From positions 1-53,863 of the forward strand of contig JAAYPH010000178.1 in NCBI GenBank assembly GCA_012519955.1: a stretch of 53,863 nt of DNA. Direction: 5' to 3'. The notes beneath the pieces are model-generated. The model saw nothing but the letters and a program-made list of their open reading frames with translations, did not search any database and was not told the origin of the DNA. Shown one piece after another: positions 8,374 to 15,539 of this stretch. The position numbers were made by a program, and so were the translations under genes. The DNA comes from Candidatus Epulonipiscium sp. (lineage in GTDB: Bacteria; Bacillota; Clostridia; Lachnospirales; Defluviitaleaceae). Numbering within the stretch: position 1 is the stretch's first letter; every line of letters starts with the position of its first letter.

Positions 8374-8408
8374 AAAAGCATTTCCTTTTTTAATAAGGAA
8401 ATGCTTTT
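8374..8408. terminator. Bidirectional terminator between gltA and the leftward propeller gene
   Basis: AAAAGCATTTCCTT (8374-8387) pairs perfectly with AAGGAAATGCTTTT (8395-8408) across a seven-base loop. T-rich tails lie on both strands, so it serves both convergent genes. Confidence 0.85.
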
Positions 8409-8418
8409 TAAATTGGAG

Positions 8419-9813
8419 CTATTCATCCTCAGAAGCACCTGACTCTTGAGGAATAGGTTGTTCTGACTCTATCACATTGTTTTCTTCTTTGGGTTCCGGC
8501 TTCTCAGCAGGGGAGTCTTGAGAAGTTGAAGATAAAGACTTTTCTAACTGCTTAACTCTTTTTTTATAAAAATCTATTTCTGTTTTTCCTTTAAAATATA
8601 GCTCTCTCCATTTCTTTCCTTCCTCTTGGATTCTCTTCGTTAGTTCCGCAAGTTCGTTATATTGGTTTGTAATATCCCTTTGGATTTGATTAAGCTCAAG
8701 GATTTCATGTTTAAGATTAATATTTTCCTCTTCTAGGGCTGATTTTGAAACAGAAAGATTGAGTGCATTTTTAATAGCATTCAGATATAGCTGAAGTTCC
8801 GTATTAGGCGTCATATTAAAATGGATTCCATCCATATCTAAGCTATGAAGCACTGCAAACTTTGGAGTGGGGTAAGTCACGCCGTATAATTGATTACAAA
8901 TAAGTGAGGGGGATGCTTCTGGCTCAGCATCATAAGAATGAAGACTTATATCAGGATCTTCTATGGAAGCTCGAATTGGTTTTGAAAAACTGTTTCCATG
9001 ATCGACGGATAAAATAGCTTTAATGATGCCATTTTCATTCCAGTTAATCCATAAAGCATCATTATATATAAAGATAATCGGTTTAATGGGATACCCGCAG
9101 GAATAAAGCAGATTTTCTTTTGACCATTCCCTATCTTTGCATTTATGTATCAGCTGAAACTTGCCATACTGTTCCTGAACATAAATCAAATGCAAGATTC
9201 CGTTTTTATCCATACATACTTTACAGTATACGATAGGAAACTCTGAGGATACTGGGGTAGAAGTTTGAAGCGATAAGTCTTTATAGTCCTCAAAATGTTT
9301 AAGGTCTATAGAGTAGGTATCCTCTTTCTTAACGATTACAGCTAAATAAAGATCACCATTATTTCGGATACAATCGTAATTGATACTGCGGCTGTAAAGG
9401 GTTTCAATAGGCCTTGGTGCAGCCAGAGGGTCATTGACCAAATGATAAATCAGTTCCGGTGTTTTGGTGGATGGATGATCTGCGTAATAAAAAAGATGAA
9501 TTTGATTTTTTACGGAGATGGCGTAAATATTGTCTATCTTAAATGTATTATTTGGATCATCCAGTAAAACTTCTTTTGTAATTTTATCAGCACTTTCTTT
9601 AAGGTGTATGATTTGATTTCTCGTATTCTTAGCAATCACGTGAAAGTTATTTTTTTCGTCTAAAAATGCAGTATATTCATGGGTTCCATTGGACAGCAGC
9701 AGATTTGGGCGAGAGGGCTGATCCTTTCTGAAAACTTGATAATATAAACCGTTCCGTATATTAAAATCCACAAGAATTAAGCTTTGGTCCCGAAGTTTCA
9801 AAAAACAAGCCAT
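8419..9813 (-). CDS. Asp-box beta-propeller protein with C-terminal coiled coil (paralog 2)
   Basis: The product has 464 residues. Residues 1 to about 335 show repeated beta units with D/N turns and an Asp-box SVDHGNSFS; the stretch after LQLYLNAIKNALN (about residues 340-430) is a coiled coil. A Pro/Glu/Ser-rich acidic tail ends the protein. There is no signal peptide or membrane helix. It shares domain order and the YLN-x-IK-x3-N hinge with the gene at 5257-6765. The start has the SD AGGAGG 7 bases upstream. It is divergent from the Cys-rich gene at 9945 with about 130 bases between. No enzymatic residues were recognised; a scaffold or binding role is likely. Confidence 0.75.
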   Translation of the reverse strand: MACFLKLRDQSLILVDFNIRNGLYYQVFRKDQPSRPNLLLSNGTHEYTAFLDEKNNFHVIAKNTRNQIIHLKESADKITKEVLLDDPNNTFKIDNIYAISVKNQIHLFYYADHPSTKTPELIYHLVNDPLAAPRPIETLYSRSINYDCIRNNGDLYLAVIVKKEDTYSIDLKHFEDYKDLSLQTSTPVSSEFPIVYCKVCMDKNGILHLIYVQEQYGKFQLIHKCKDREWSKENLLYSCGYPIKPIIFIYNDALWINWNENGIIKAILSVDHGNSFSKPIRASIEDPDISLHSYDAEPEASPSLICNQLYGVTYPTPKFAVLHSLDMDGIHFNMTPNTELQLYLNAIKNALNLSVSKSALEEENINLKHEILELNQIQRDITNQYNELAELTKRIQEEGKKWRELYFKGKTEIDFYKKRVKQLEKSLSSTSQDSPAEKPEPKEENNVIESEQPIPQESGASEDE

Positions 9814-9880
9814 AGGAAAACCTCCTAAAATTTCTTTATCATATTATATATATTCCAAAACTTCTTATTTATGTTTAGTA

Positions 9881-9908
9881 ACAACATCGACAATTTTCAC
9901 ATAATATG
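9881..9908 (+). promoter_or_regulatory. Sigma-K-like promoter for the Cys-rich gene at 9945
   Basis: AC at 9881-9882, a 17-base spacer and CATAATATG (9900-9908) match the sigma-K pattern AC-N16/17-CATANNNTA except for the last base. The distance to the start codon is about 36 bases. Confidence 0.5.
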
Positions 9909-9944
9909 GTATTGAAATTAATTTCTTTAAGGAGGGAATTTTTT

Positions 9945-10886
9945 ATGGCATGTTGTGGTAACAATCAAGTTAGAGGCAGAATATTCCAAAGACCTATCAC
10001 TGGCGAATGCCCAGTATGTAAACCGGATGAAGCAATCAATCCGGCTGAAGACGCATGTGTATGTCCCCCATTGGGTGAACCAAAGTTATTGACTATTGTA
10101 GCGCCGGTTGTATTTGATGAATGTGGAATCAATCTTTGCAGAGTTGTTGACAACTTAGACAAAATTTTCGATGATGTAGATTTTGAAAGAGACGATGTTG
10201 CAGGAATCGAACTTCGTGTTATTGACATTGATTTTAATTTCGGAAAGGATAACGGGTCCAATGTTGAAACGTTAATTCGCAGATCGAACTGTGTAAGAGT
10301 TACCCTTTCACAAATAGACGTTACCTTTGCTGCGAAGGTAATTGATCGAAACTGCAGAGTGATTGCAGAAGAATGCTTCACAATTCAATATTTACCAGGA
10401 GACGAAGAAGATCCATACTTCGATAATGAAACCAATCCAGTTTCCGTTGCTATAGATGTATATGCACCATATGGTGTTTCTTACAAGCTCAAATGCGAAT
10501 GCGAACCTGTGATCAGCTTCTTAGGCTTTGTTGAAGATGGAGACCATGGAAATAATGCACTTCGTCAAGGCATTGTTGTTCAGGCATTAGCAAAAGTTGT
10601 TAATCTAGATGTGGATTCTTTAAGTGCAGCCATTGGATTAACCCTTTATATCAAGTCCATTTACTTTGTACAATACAAGATTCCTCATAAAGGACTTTGC
10701 GTACCACCAAAATGCATTCCAGTTGATATTGAACCAGAAAATGCATGCCTTGACTTTGTTGAAGGAGATCTTCTCGAACAAAGTATTCAACCATTGGAAT
10801 TATGCTGCAAGCCAAAAACGATTAAGCATGGTTTCTGTGAAGTTGAAGACCCAACTCCAGCAGAAGAATGTCCGAAAAAACGATAA
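9945..10886 (+). CDS. Cysteine-rich putative spore-surface protein (paralog A)
   Basis: The product has 313 residues and about 20 Cys, starting MACCGNN and including CPVC, CVC, CEC and CC pairs. It has no signal peptide or helices. The middle is predicted beta-rich, with alternating hydrophobic strands and acidic turns. The C-terminal part has KGLCVPPKC followed by a P-x-N-x-C segment, shared with the next gene (KGFCKPNEC), so the two are paralogs. Abundant Cys without a secretion signal and a sigma-K-like promoter point to coat or exosporium assembly in the mother cell, with disulfide cross-linking. No named family was recognised. The start at 9945 has the SD AAGGAGGG. Confidence 0.7.
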   Translation: MACCGNNQVRGRIFQRPITGECPVCKPDEAINPAEDACVCPPLGEPKLLTIVAPVVFDECGINLCRVVDNLDKIFDDVDFERDDVAGIELRVIDIDFNFGKDNGSNVETLIRRSNCVRVTLSQIDVTFAAKVIDRNCRVIAEECFTIQYLPGDEEDPYFDNETNPVSVAIDVYAPYGVSYKLKCECEPVISFLGFVEDGDHGNNALRQGIVVQALAKVVNLDVDSLSAAIGLTLYIKSIYFVQYKIPHKGLCVPPKCIPVDIEPENACLDFVEGDLLEQSIQPLELCCKPKTIKHGFCEVEDPTPAEECPKKR

Positions 10887-10891
10887 GGTTC

Positions 10892-10920
10892 AAAAAGCGC
10901 CTCCTAGCCGGAGGCGTTTT
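10892..10920 (+). terminator. Rho-independent terminator
   Basis: CGCCTCC (10898-10904) pairs with GGAGGCG (10910-10916) across a five-base loop, flanked by A and T runs. It ends the transcript of the Cys-rich gene. Confidence 0.8.
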
Positions 10921-10998
10921 GCTCTTAAAATATGAAAGTTCGTCTTACTTACGATGTAGTCGTTTCCTTGCTGAATTAAATTTTCCTTACATAATGGA

Positions 10999-11025
10999 AC
11001 ACAATTTTTAACATCACATATTATG
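10999..11025 (+). promoter_or_regulatory. Sigma-K-like promoter for the gene at 11087
   Basis: AC at 10999-11000, a 16-base spacer and CATATTATG (11017-11025) fit the sigma-K pattern with one mismatch at the last position. It lies about 60 bases before the start codon. Confidence 0.45.
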
Positions 11026-11086
11026 GTAGTGAGAGAAACCATAAACTTAGTCCTTATCCTAAAACCTAATTAAAGGGGGAAATAGT

Positions 11087-11917
11087 ATGGCTGCATATAG
11101 CAGAGTAAAAGATGAGTGTATTATAGCATTAAAAGTATACGACCAATGTAGACAACAAGATTGCCTGACACCTGAAATGCTGGAAAGACCTTTTTCAATG
11201 GAATGCCAGACAATTACAACTGAAAGCGGGCAAGTAATTGCTGCAGGAAAAGGATCACCTATTAATGTACCTTCAGGAGCTACAGATATTGTAGTTAAAG
11301 ATTTCAAACTATATAAAATCGAAACCGACAGAAAGCAGGATGCTTTCAGACCAAAATATTATAATGTACATGTGAAGTACATCTTCAAATTCAAACTTGC
11401 ATTCTTAAATTCAGAAGGATGCCCAATTATACTAAGATACGATACTGTTGAAAGAGAATTTATCGAAGCAGGAACAACATTCAAGAAAGCAGTATTACTC
11501 TTTGGAAGCGAAGGTTCTGAAATTACCATTGCAAGCAATTTATTCCAACCAGAATCCCATGTATTAGAGGAAGCACCATATGTATTGGTTGAATCAAAAG
11601 CAGTATTATTGGATTCTAACTTGAATGGCTGTGTAAACTCCTTAGGATGCGACTGTATTGAGGGTGCATTGAATGATATTAATCTTACTATAGGATTATT
11701 CTCCATTATTAAGTTATTCCGATTAGTAAACTTATTGGTTGAATCTAAAGGTTTCTGCAAACCAAACGAATGTGCAGAGGTTTCTCCGCTTAATCCATGT
11801 GACGTATTTGAAAGTATGGATTTCCCATTTGAAATTTTCAATCCTCCACAAAAAGAAGATCTTGGATGTATAGACGACGTTCCAGTACGTAAGGCTTGTG
11901 ATGAAGACGAAGAGTAA
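11087..11917 (+). CDS. Cysteine-rich putative spore-surface protein (paralog B)
   Basis: The product has 276 residues, with at least 12 Cys and no signal peptide. The beta-rich centre (VHVKYIFKFKLAF to EREFIEA) aligns by pattern with the same region of the gene at 9945. The C-terminal KGFCKPNEC and PLNPC block matches that paralog's KGLCVPPKC block. It ends in an acidic tail. The SD AAAGGGGG precedes the ATG. It has its own sigma-K-like promoter and a perfect terminator, so it is a separate transcription unit despite the paralogy. A coat or exosporium structural role is inferred from context and composition only. Confidence 0.7.
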   Translation: MAAYSRVKDECIIALKVYDQCRQQDCLTPEMLERPFSMECQTITTESGQVIAAGKGSPINVPSGATDIVVKDFKLYKIETDRKQDAFRPKYYNVHVKYIFKFKLAFLNSEGCPIILRYDTVEREFIEAGTTFKKAVLLFGSEGSEITIASNLFQPESHVLEEAPYVLVESKAVLLDSNLNGCVNSLGCDCIEGALNDINLTIGLFSIIKLFRLVNLLVESKGFCKPNECAEVSPLNPCDVFESMDFPFEIFNPPQKEDLGCIDDVPVRKACDEDEE

Positions 11918-11932
11918 GAATCCTTTGTTCAA

Positions 11933-11964
11933 AAAAGTTCTCCTGCAGAAACAGGAGAACTTTT
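11933..11964 (+). terminator. Rho-independent terminator
   Basis: AAAAGTTCTCCTG (11933-11945) pairs perfectly with CAGGAGAACTTTT (11952-11964) across a six-base loop, 15 bases after the stop codon. Confidence 0.9.
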
Positions 11965-11987
11965 ATTGAAGAATATCGGATTTTGTA

Positions 11988-12015
11988 ACTTTCTTAAAAA
12001 CTATTTCATAAGATA
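11988..12015 (+). promoter_or_regulatory. Sigma-K-like promoter for the gene at 12059
   Basis: AC at 11988-11989, a 17-base spacer and CATAAGATA (12007-12015) match CATANNNTA exactly. It is about 43 bases from the start codon. Confidence 0.6.
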
Positions 12016-12058
12016 TAGTGAAGCAAAACTCTAAAATTTATTTAAAAGGAGGATTTAT

Positions 12059-12568
12059 ATGAGAGATGGTGGCTGCAATAAGGGCAAAGAAAAAAATATC
12101 CCACAACAATTAGAAGCAATAAGAGAGGTATTAAAGAACTGCTGCTGCGGACTATTGTGCAAACTCAGTAAAATAAAAGGAACTTGCGTTTCTGTTTCCC
12201 AATCAGTGAATAGTATAGACACTGCAACGCCTACGCTTACATTGGATATTGAAGAAGATAAAGTATTACTTACAAAAATCCATGCAGCATTTTTTGAATT
12301 TGCAGACACAGTAGAACCGCCTGTTGATTTTGCAGTTATTACAGTTAGAGATAGAGAAGGCAATATTGTTTTCCAAGATGGCTTTGGAGATGATCTTATC
12401 ACCCTTGGAGTTGAAAGATACGAAACAACCTTTGTTCATCCATTGTTGGTAAAAGGCCCTGTAGAAGTAGAACTTGCTTTCTATACAACAACCGGAGGAG
12501 TATTTGTTCCAACGAGCAGATATGGTACTTTAACTGTTGTATATTGTAAGAAAGATTGTATTGACTAA
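12059..12568 (+). CDS. Putative spore-surface protein with N-terminal CCC motif and beta-sandwich-like domain
   Basis: The product has 169 residues. The N-terminal 45 residues are helical and end in LKNCCCGLLCK, with a further Cys after about a dozen residues. The rest is beta-rich (LTKIHAAFF ... YETTFVHPLLV ... VELAFYTTTGG) and ends VVYCKKDCID. The second half is similar in pattern to the end of the gene at 13241 (GIHAYF ... YQTNFTYPVLV ... VRAYLVGG). A Cys-rich arm before a jelly-roll-like domain recalls Ena endospore-appendage subunits (DUF3992), but I could not confirm membership. The SD is AAAAGGAGG, and the sigma-K-like promoter is exact. Confidence 0.65.
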   Translation: MRDGGCNKGKEKNIPQQLEAIREVLKNCCCGLLCKLSKIKGTCVSVSQSVNSIDTATPTLTLDIEEDKVLLTKIHAAFFEFADTVEPPVDFAVITVRDREGNIVFQDGFGDDLITLGVERYETTFVHPLLVKGPVEVELAFYTTTGGVFVPTSRYGTLTVVYCKKDCID

Positions 12569-12592
12569 TACCTTAATTAAAAATATCTTTTG

Positions 12593-12618
12593 AAAGAATA
12601 GCCCACGGACTATTCTTT
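12593..12618 (+). terminator. Rho-independent terminator
   Basis: AAAGAATAG (12593-12601) pairs with CTATTCTTT (12610-12618) across an eight-base loop, followed by a T-rich stretch. Confidence 0.8.
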
Positions 12619-12657
12619 TTCTTTTGTAAAAAGATAAAAAAGTTGTCGAAAAATAGA

Positions 12658-12685
12658 ACTTCAAAAGGACAAAGTGCATAGTATG
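12658..12685 (+). promoter_or_regulatory. Sigma-K-like promoter for the frameshifted gene at 12721
   Basis: AC at 12658-12659, a 17-base spacer and CATAGTATG (12677-12685) match the sigma-K pattern apart from the final base. It lies about 35 bases before the TTG start. Confidence 0.5.
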
Positions 12686-12720
12686 TAGTAGCTAAAAAAG
12701 TATAGAAGGGAGATGGTACT

Positions 12721-13046
12721 TTGAAAATAGAAAAATCCCCAAAAGGCTCCTATCAATTGTCTAGAAGAAAAGAAGACTTTATTGAGCAAGCTCTTCGAAA
12801 GAAAGCCGAAAAGACTTTACTGGAGCCAAAAGAAGTAAAAAAAAAGACCTGCGGCTGCAAGAAGAGGAAGAAAAATTTACAAAAGAACCAGAAGAATTAG
12901 AAGAAGAGGTAGTGCAAGACATATCAGATCTACAAAGGCTTCTCGATGAATTTATTACAATCCTTCAAAAAATGAATATGGCAGAAAAATTATTTAATCA
13001 ATTAAAAATGGATTTACAGGAGATGAAAAACAATAAAAAGCATTAA
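12721..13046 (+). pseudogene. Coiled-coil gene interrupted in an A9 run (frameshift or slippage)
   Basis: A TTG start at 12721 (SD AAGGGAG) opens a frame of 59 codons that ends at TAG 12898-12900. The run of nine A at 12837-12845 marks the break. Adding one A there, or a -1 slip, gives one frame of 108 residues ending at TAA 13044-13046: a basic N-terminal part, then an E/K/L-rich coiled coil (QDISDLQRLLDEF). The restored protein is coherent, whereas the unshifted tail after the run is a Lys/Cys string. It has a sigma-K-like promoter in step with its neighbours. It may be a sequencing error, a true pseudogene, or programmed slippage on the A run. Confidence 0.6.
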
Positions 13047-13156
13047 CGGAATCCAAAGATAAAAAAGTATATAAGATAAGCACGAAACATCAAGAGAGAT
13101 CATCAAAAAATATGTAGTCATTACTGGAGATTTGCTGAAAAATGTACTAATAAGGC

Positions 13157-13184
13157 ACTTCTAATGGAATGCTTTCATAGACTA
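13157..13184 (+). promoter_or_regulatory. Sigma-K-like promoter for the gene at 13241
   Basis: AC at 13157-13158, a 17-base spacer and CATAGACTA (13176-13184) match CATANNNTA exactly. The start codon is about 57 bases downstream. Confidence 0.6.
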
Positions 13185-13240
13185 TAGTAAGTAGAAATTG
13201 TCTAACACAATATTTATAATTTTAAAAAGGAGGAGATTTA

Positions 13241-13798
13241 ATGAAAAAAAATCCATTAAGATTCTGTACGGGAGATTGCGGTGAAGGCTTAAAGGGATGG
13301 CTGCAAGCAGTCATGGAAGCTTTAGGCGATCCAGAACAATGCAATGACCAATCTATTATTGACTTACTATGTAGCATCAATACTACTCTTTCGCCAGAAG
13401 GAGACATCTATATGCTTCTGGAAGATCTTTTCGATGCTATTCCGAATTGTACTGCTGCAGGCGAATTCGCTTCCAATGGATTTGTAGAATATGCCGATGG
13501 TCAACCAGTAAGGATTACCGGTATTCACGCATATTTTATTAGTCCAGACGATCCCCCTCAAGGTATTATTGTTGAGATTGGAACATATGATGGCATAACC
13601 TTTAACGTATTAAACACATTAGTAGCAGCGAATCCAGATTCTGAAGGCAATGTTGTGGACTATCAAACGAACTTTACCTATCCGGTACTTGTTACGCCAG
13701 AGGAAGGAACAAGAGTTGCAGTTCGTGCTTATTTAGTAGGGGGAGATCCTACTGAAGGCATACCTCTTAATGTATTCTCTTGTATAGATCCGGAATAA
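13241..13798 (+). CDS. Putative spore-surface protein sharing the beta-rich domain of the gene at 12059
   Basis: The product has 185 residues. The N-terminal 80 residues are helical with scattered Cys (FCTGDCGEG, PEQCND, LLCSIN, IPNC). Residues about 95-180 are beta-rich and resemble the last 100 residues of the gene at 12059: GIHAYF, then YQTNFTYPVLV, then VRAYLVGG. It has no signal peptide. The SD AAAAAGGAGG precedes the ATG, an exact sigma-K-like promoter lies upstream, and a bidirectional terminator follows. Function unknown; a structural part of the spore surface is the best guess from context. Confidence 0.65.
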   Translation: MKKNPLRFCTGDCGEGLKGWLQAVMEALGDPEQCNDQSIIDLLCSINTTLSPEGDIYMLLEDLFDAIPNCTAAGEFASNGFVEYADGQPVRITGIHAYFISPDDPPQGIIVEIGTYDGITFNVLNTLVAANPDSEGNVVDYQTNFTYPVLVTPEEGTRVAVRAYLVGGDPTEGIPLNVFSCIDPE

Positions 13799-13823
13799 AT
13801 TTTTGAAGTACACATCATCTAAT

Positions 13824-13859
13824 AAAAAAATAAGCGGGAAAGCTCCCGCTTATTTTTTT
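13824..13859. terminator. Bidirectional terminator with 16-bp stem
   Basis: Bases 13824-13839 (A-run then TAAGCGGGA) pair perfectly with 13844-13859 across a four-base loop. It serves the rightward gene ending at 13798 and the leftward operon, whose last stop codon (13850-13852) lies in the stem. Confidence 0.9.
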
Positions 13860-14317
13860 ATTTCGGCTCCATTAAAGCTTATAGGACCTATGATATTTAT
13901 ATTTTCACTATTGTCAACGGCTTGAACTGTGAGGTAATAGGTGACTTTGGAAGAAGGGTAATTTTTAATTTGATCCACATGGGTGAAAGTAGATGTTCGA
14001 TAGGTAGGACCTCCCTGACCGGAATCAGCAGTACTGAATACAATATTTCCAGTATTTGGGTTTCCTCGCAGAATGGTAAAAATGAGTCTGGAAGGATTAA
14101 TTGAATCTTCTACGAAAGTCCCTATGGTAGCACTTAACCAAACAATGGATTCTTTTTTTTCTATAGGTACTTCTATAGCAGATAAAAGCTTTGGACCACT
14201 ATCCGGTGCCAGTACTATTGGAACTCTTGGATCTGTGCTATTACTGATATTGGGATTTAATTTATCAAATACGAAATGGATTAACTTATCGAATTGAATT
14301 ATAAAAGTGTTAAACAT
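13850..14317 (-). CDS. Tandem paralog 3 of 3, beta-rich putative spore-surface protein
   Basis: The product has 155 residues. A short amphipathic N-terminal segment precedes KLNPNISNSTDPRVPI, then a beta-rich domain with VWLSATIG, TILRGNPNTG, VFSTADSGQGG, TFTHVD, VTYYLTVQA and IIGPISFNGAEI. The same landmarks occur in the two genes upstream in the operon, so all three come from duplication. It has no Cys, signal peptide or membrane helix. The SD GAAAGGAGG precedes the start. The landmark spacing suggests a compact jelly-roll or TNF-like sandwich, an inference to be tested by structure prediction. Confidence 0.65.
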   Translation of the reverse strand: MFNTFIIQFDKLIHFVFDKLNPNISNSTDPRVPIVLAPDSGPKLLSAIEVPIEKKESIVWLSATIGTFVEDSINPSRLIFTILRGNPNTGNIVFSTADSGQGGPTYRTSTFTHVDQIKNYPSSKVTYYLTVQAVDNSENINIIGPISFNGAEIKK

Positions 14318-14352
14318 CTTTTAACCTCCTTTCTAGGGATTTTAAATGTCCA

Positions 14353-14829
14353 TTACAGCTCAATTTCTGCAGCTGTAAATGTGATGGGTCCAATAATGCT
14401 TATGCTTACGATATCAAAGGCTTCTACGGTTAAAGTATAGGTTACAGATTTACAAGGGGTTTTTATAATATCTATATGATTGAGATTGGTTGTGCGAGAA
14501 ACAGAGCCAAAGGAGTCCCCCCCTTGACCACTGTCCGTGGTGCTATAAACCAGGGTACCCGTATCAGGTTGCCCTCTCCATATCCTAAAACGCATTGCAG
14601 ACGGAGGTTGAGAGGGAACAGGGGAATTTACTCTAAATCCAATGGTAGCACTTAACCATACTGCAGCTTTTTGATTTTCAAGAGGAAGTGTAATAGTGGA
14701 TAAAAGCTTTTCTCCTGTTGTACTTGTAAGGTGAATAGGAACTCTTGAATCCGTACTGTCTGAAATATTTGGTTTTAGGGTATCGTATGCAAAATTTCTG
14801 AGTTTATCAAAATCGAATTGTAGTGACAT
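14353..14829 (-). CDS. Tandem paralog 2 of 3, beta-rich putative spore-surface protein
   Basis: The product has 158 residues. Landmarks match those of the flanking genes: LKPNISDSTDSRVPI, AVWLSATIGF, FRIWRGQPDTG, VYSTTDSGQGG, TTNLNHID, VTYTLTVEA and IIGPITFTAAEI. I chose the ATG at 14829 because AAAGGAGG sits six bases before it; an in-frame ATG two codons upstream directly abuts the SD. The gap to the upstream gene's stop is 35 bases and to the downstream start 35 bases, with no terminators, so the three form one operon. Function unknown. Confidence 0.65.
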   Translation of the reverse strand: MSLQFDFDKLRNFAYDTLKPNISDSTDSRVPIHLTSTTGEKLLSTITLPLENQKAAVWLSATIGFRVNSPVPSQPPSAMRFRIWRGQPDTGTLVYSTTDSGQGGDSFGSVSRTTNLNHIDIIKTPCKSVTYTLTVEAFDIVSISIIGPITFTAAEIEL

Positions 14830-14864
14830 ATGCATCCTCCTTTCGATAAAGAATTATATAAGAG

Positions 14865-15374
14865 TTATTTATTTTGGATCGTACCGGCAAGAAATGTGAT
14901 AGGACCAATGAGTCTAACATCAATCGGATCTTCGGGATCAGAAGTTAATTGTGAAGTAACTGTAAGATAGTACGTGACTTTATTACAATGCTTATTTTTA
15001 AAGAAGTCAGTAGCTGTAAAGCTGGTATTACGAAAAGTAGGGTCAAAGCCAATGCTAGTCTCTCTTCCTCCTTGAGCTGTGTCGGTAGTACTAAAAATGA
15101 GTTGACCTTTATACGGTTTTCCTCTCCAAATATTAAATGTGAGGGAGCCAGGGAAAATAACTGTATTTACCAAAAAACCTATTGTTCCAAATAACCAAAC
15201 TGCTGTATTTTTTTCATGAACGTCCACCGTAATACTGGATAGTATTTTTTCCTCACTTGAAGATGTAAATCGGATGGGAACTCTGGGACTGTCACTGTTT
15301 GTAACATTGGGTCTTAATACATCAAAAGCAAAATCGAGGAGTTTTCCAAAAATACATTGTAAAAGTTGAGACAT
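14865..15374 (-). CDS. Tandem paralog 1 of 3, beta-rich putative spore-surface protein
   Basis: The product has 169 residues and is the first gene of the operon and the longest paralog. It has LRPNVTNSDSPRVPI, AVWLFGTIGF, FNIWRGKPYKG, IFSTTDTAQGG, FRNTSFTATD, VTYYLTVTS and LIGPITFLAGTI. An extra loop before the last strand (SQLTSDPEDPIDV) explains the length. Two Cys (near the N terminus and in KHCNKVTYY) are its main difference from paralog 3. The SD is GAAAGGAGG. A sigma-K-like promoter lies upstream. No named family recognised. Confidence 0.65.
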   Translation of the reverse strand: MSQLLQCIFGKLLDFAFDVLRPNVTNSDSPRVPIRFTSSSEEKILSSITVDVHEKNTAVWLFGTIGFLVNTVIFPGSLTFNIWRGKPYKGQLIFSTTDTAQGGRETSIGFDPTFRNTSFTATDFFKNKHCNKVTYYLTVTSQLTSDPEDPIDVRLIGPITFLAGTIQNK

Positions 15375-15412
15375 CTATTATCCTCCTTTCTATGGACAAA
15401 TATTTTGTAATA

Positions 15413-15440
15413 TTGTATATGAATTCATTTCTAAAGATGT
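15413..15440 (-). promoter_or_regulatory. Possible sigma-K-like promoter for the three-paralog operon
   Basis: On the minus strand, AC (15440-15439), a 17-base spacer and CATATACAA (15421-15413) resemble the sigma-K pattern with one mismatch in the final TA. It lies about 40 bases before the first start codon. It is the weakest of the six sites. Confidence 0.35.
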
Positions 15441-15483
15441 TAAGAATACTGTCGAATATTAATATTTTTTGTTATAGCCATAA

Positions 15484-15532
15484 AAAAAGCACCTTAAACA
15501 TTAGCTTCTTACTAATGTTTAAGGTGCTTTTT
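15484..15532 (-). terminator. Terminator with perfect 21-bp stem
   Basis: Bases 15484-15504 pair perfectly with 15512-15532 across a seven-base loop; the stem contains AGCACCTTAAACATTAG. It lies 8 bases past the stop of the NlpC/P60 gene and separates it from the three-paralog operon. Confidence 0.9.
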
Positions 15533-15539
15533 AAAAAGA

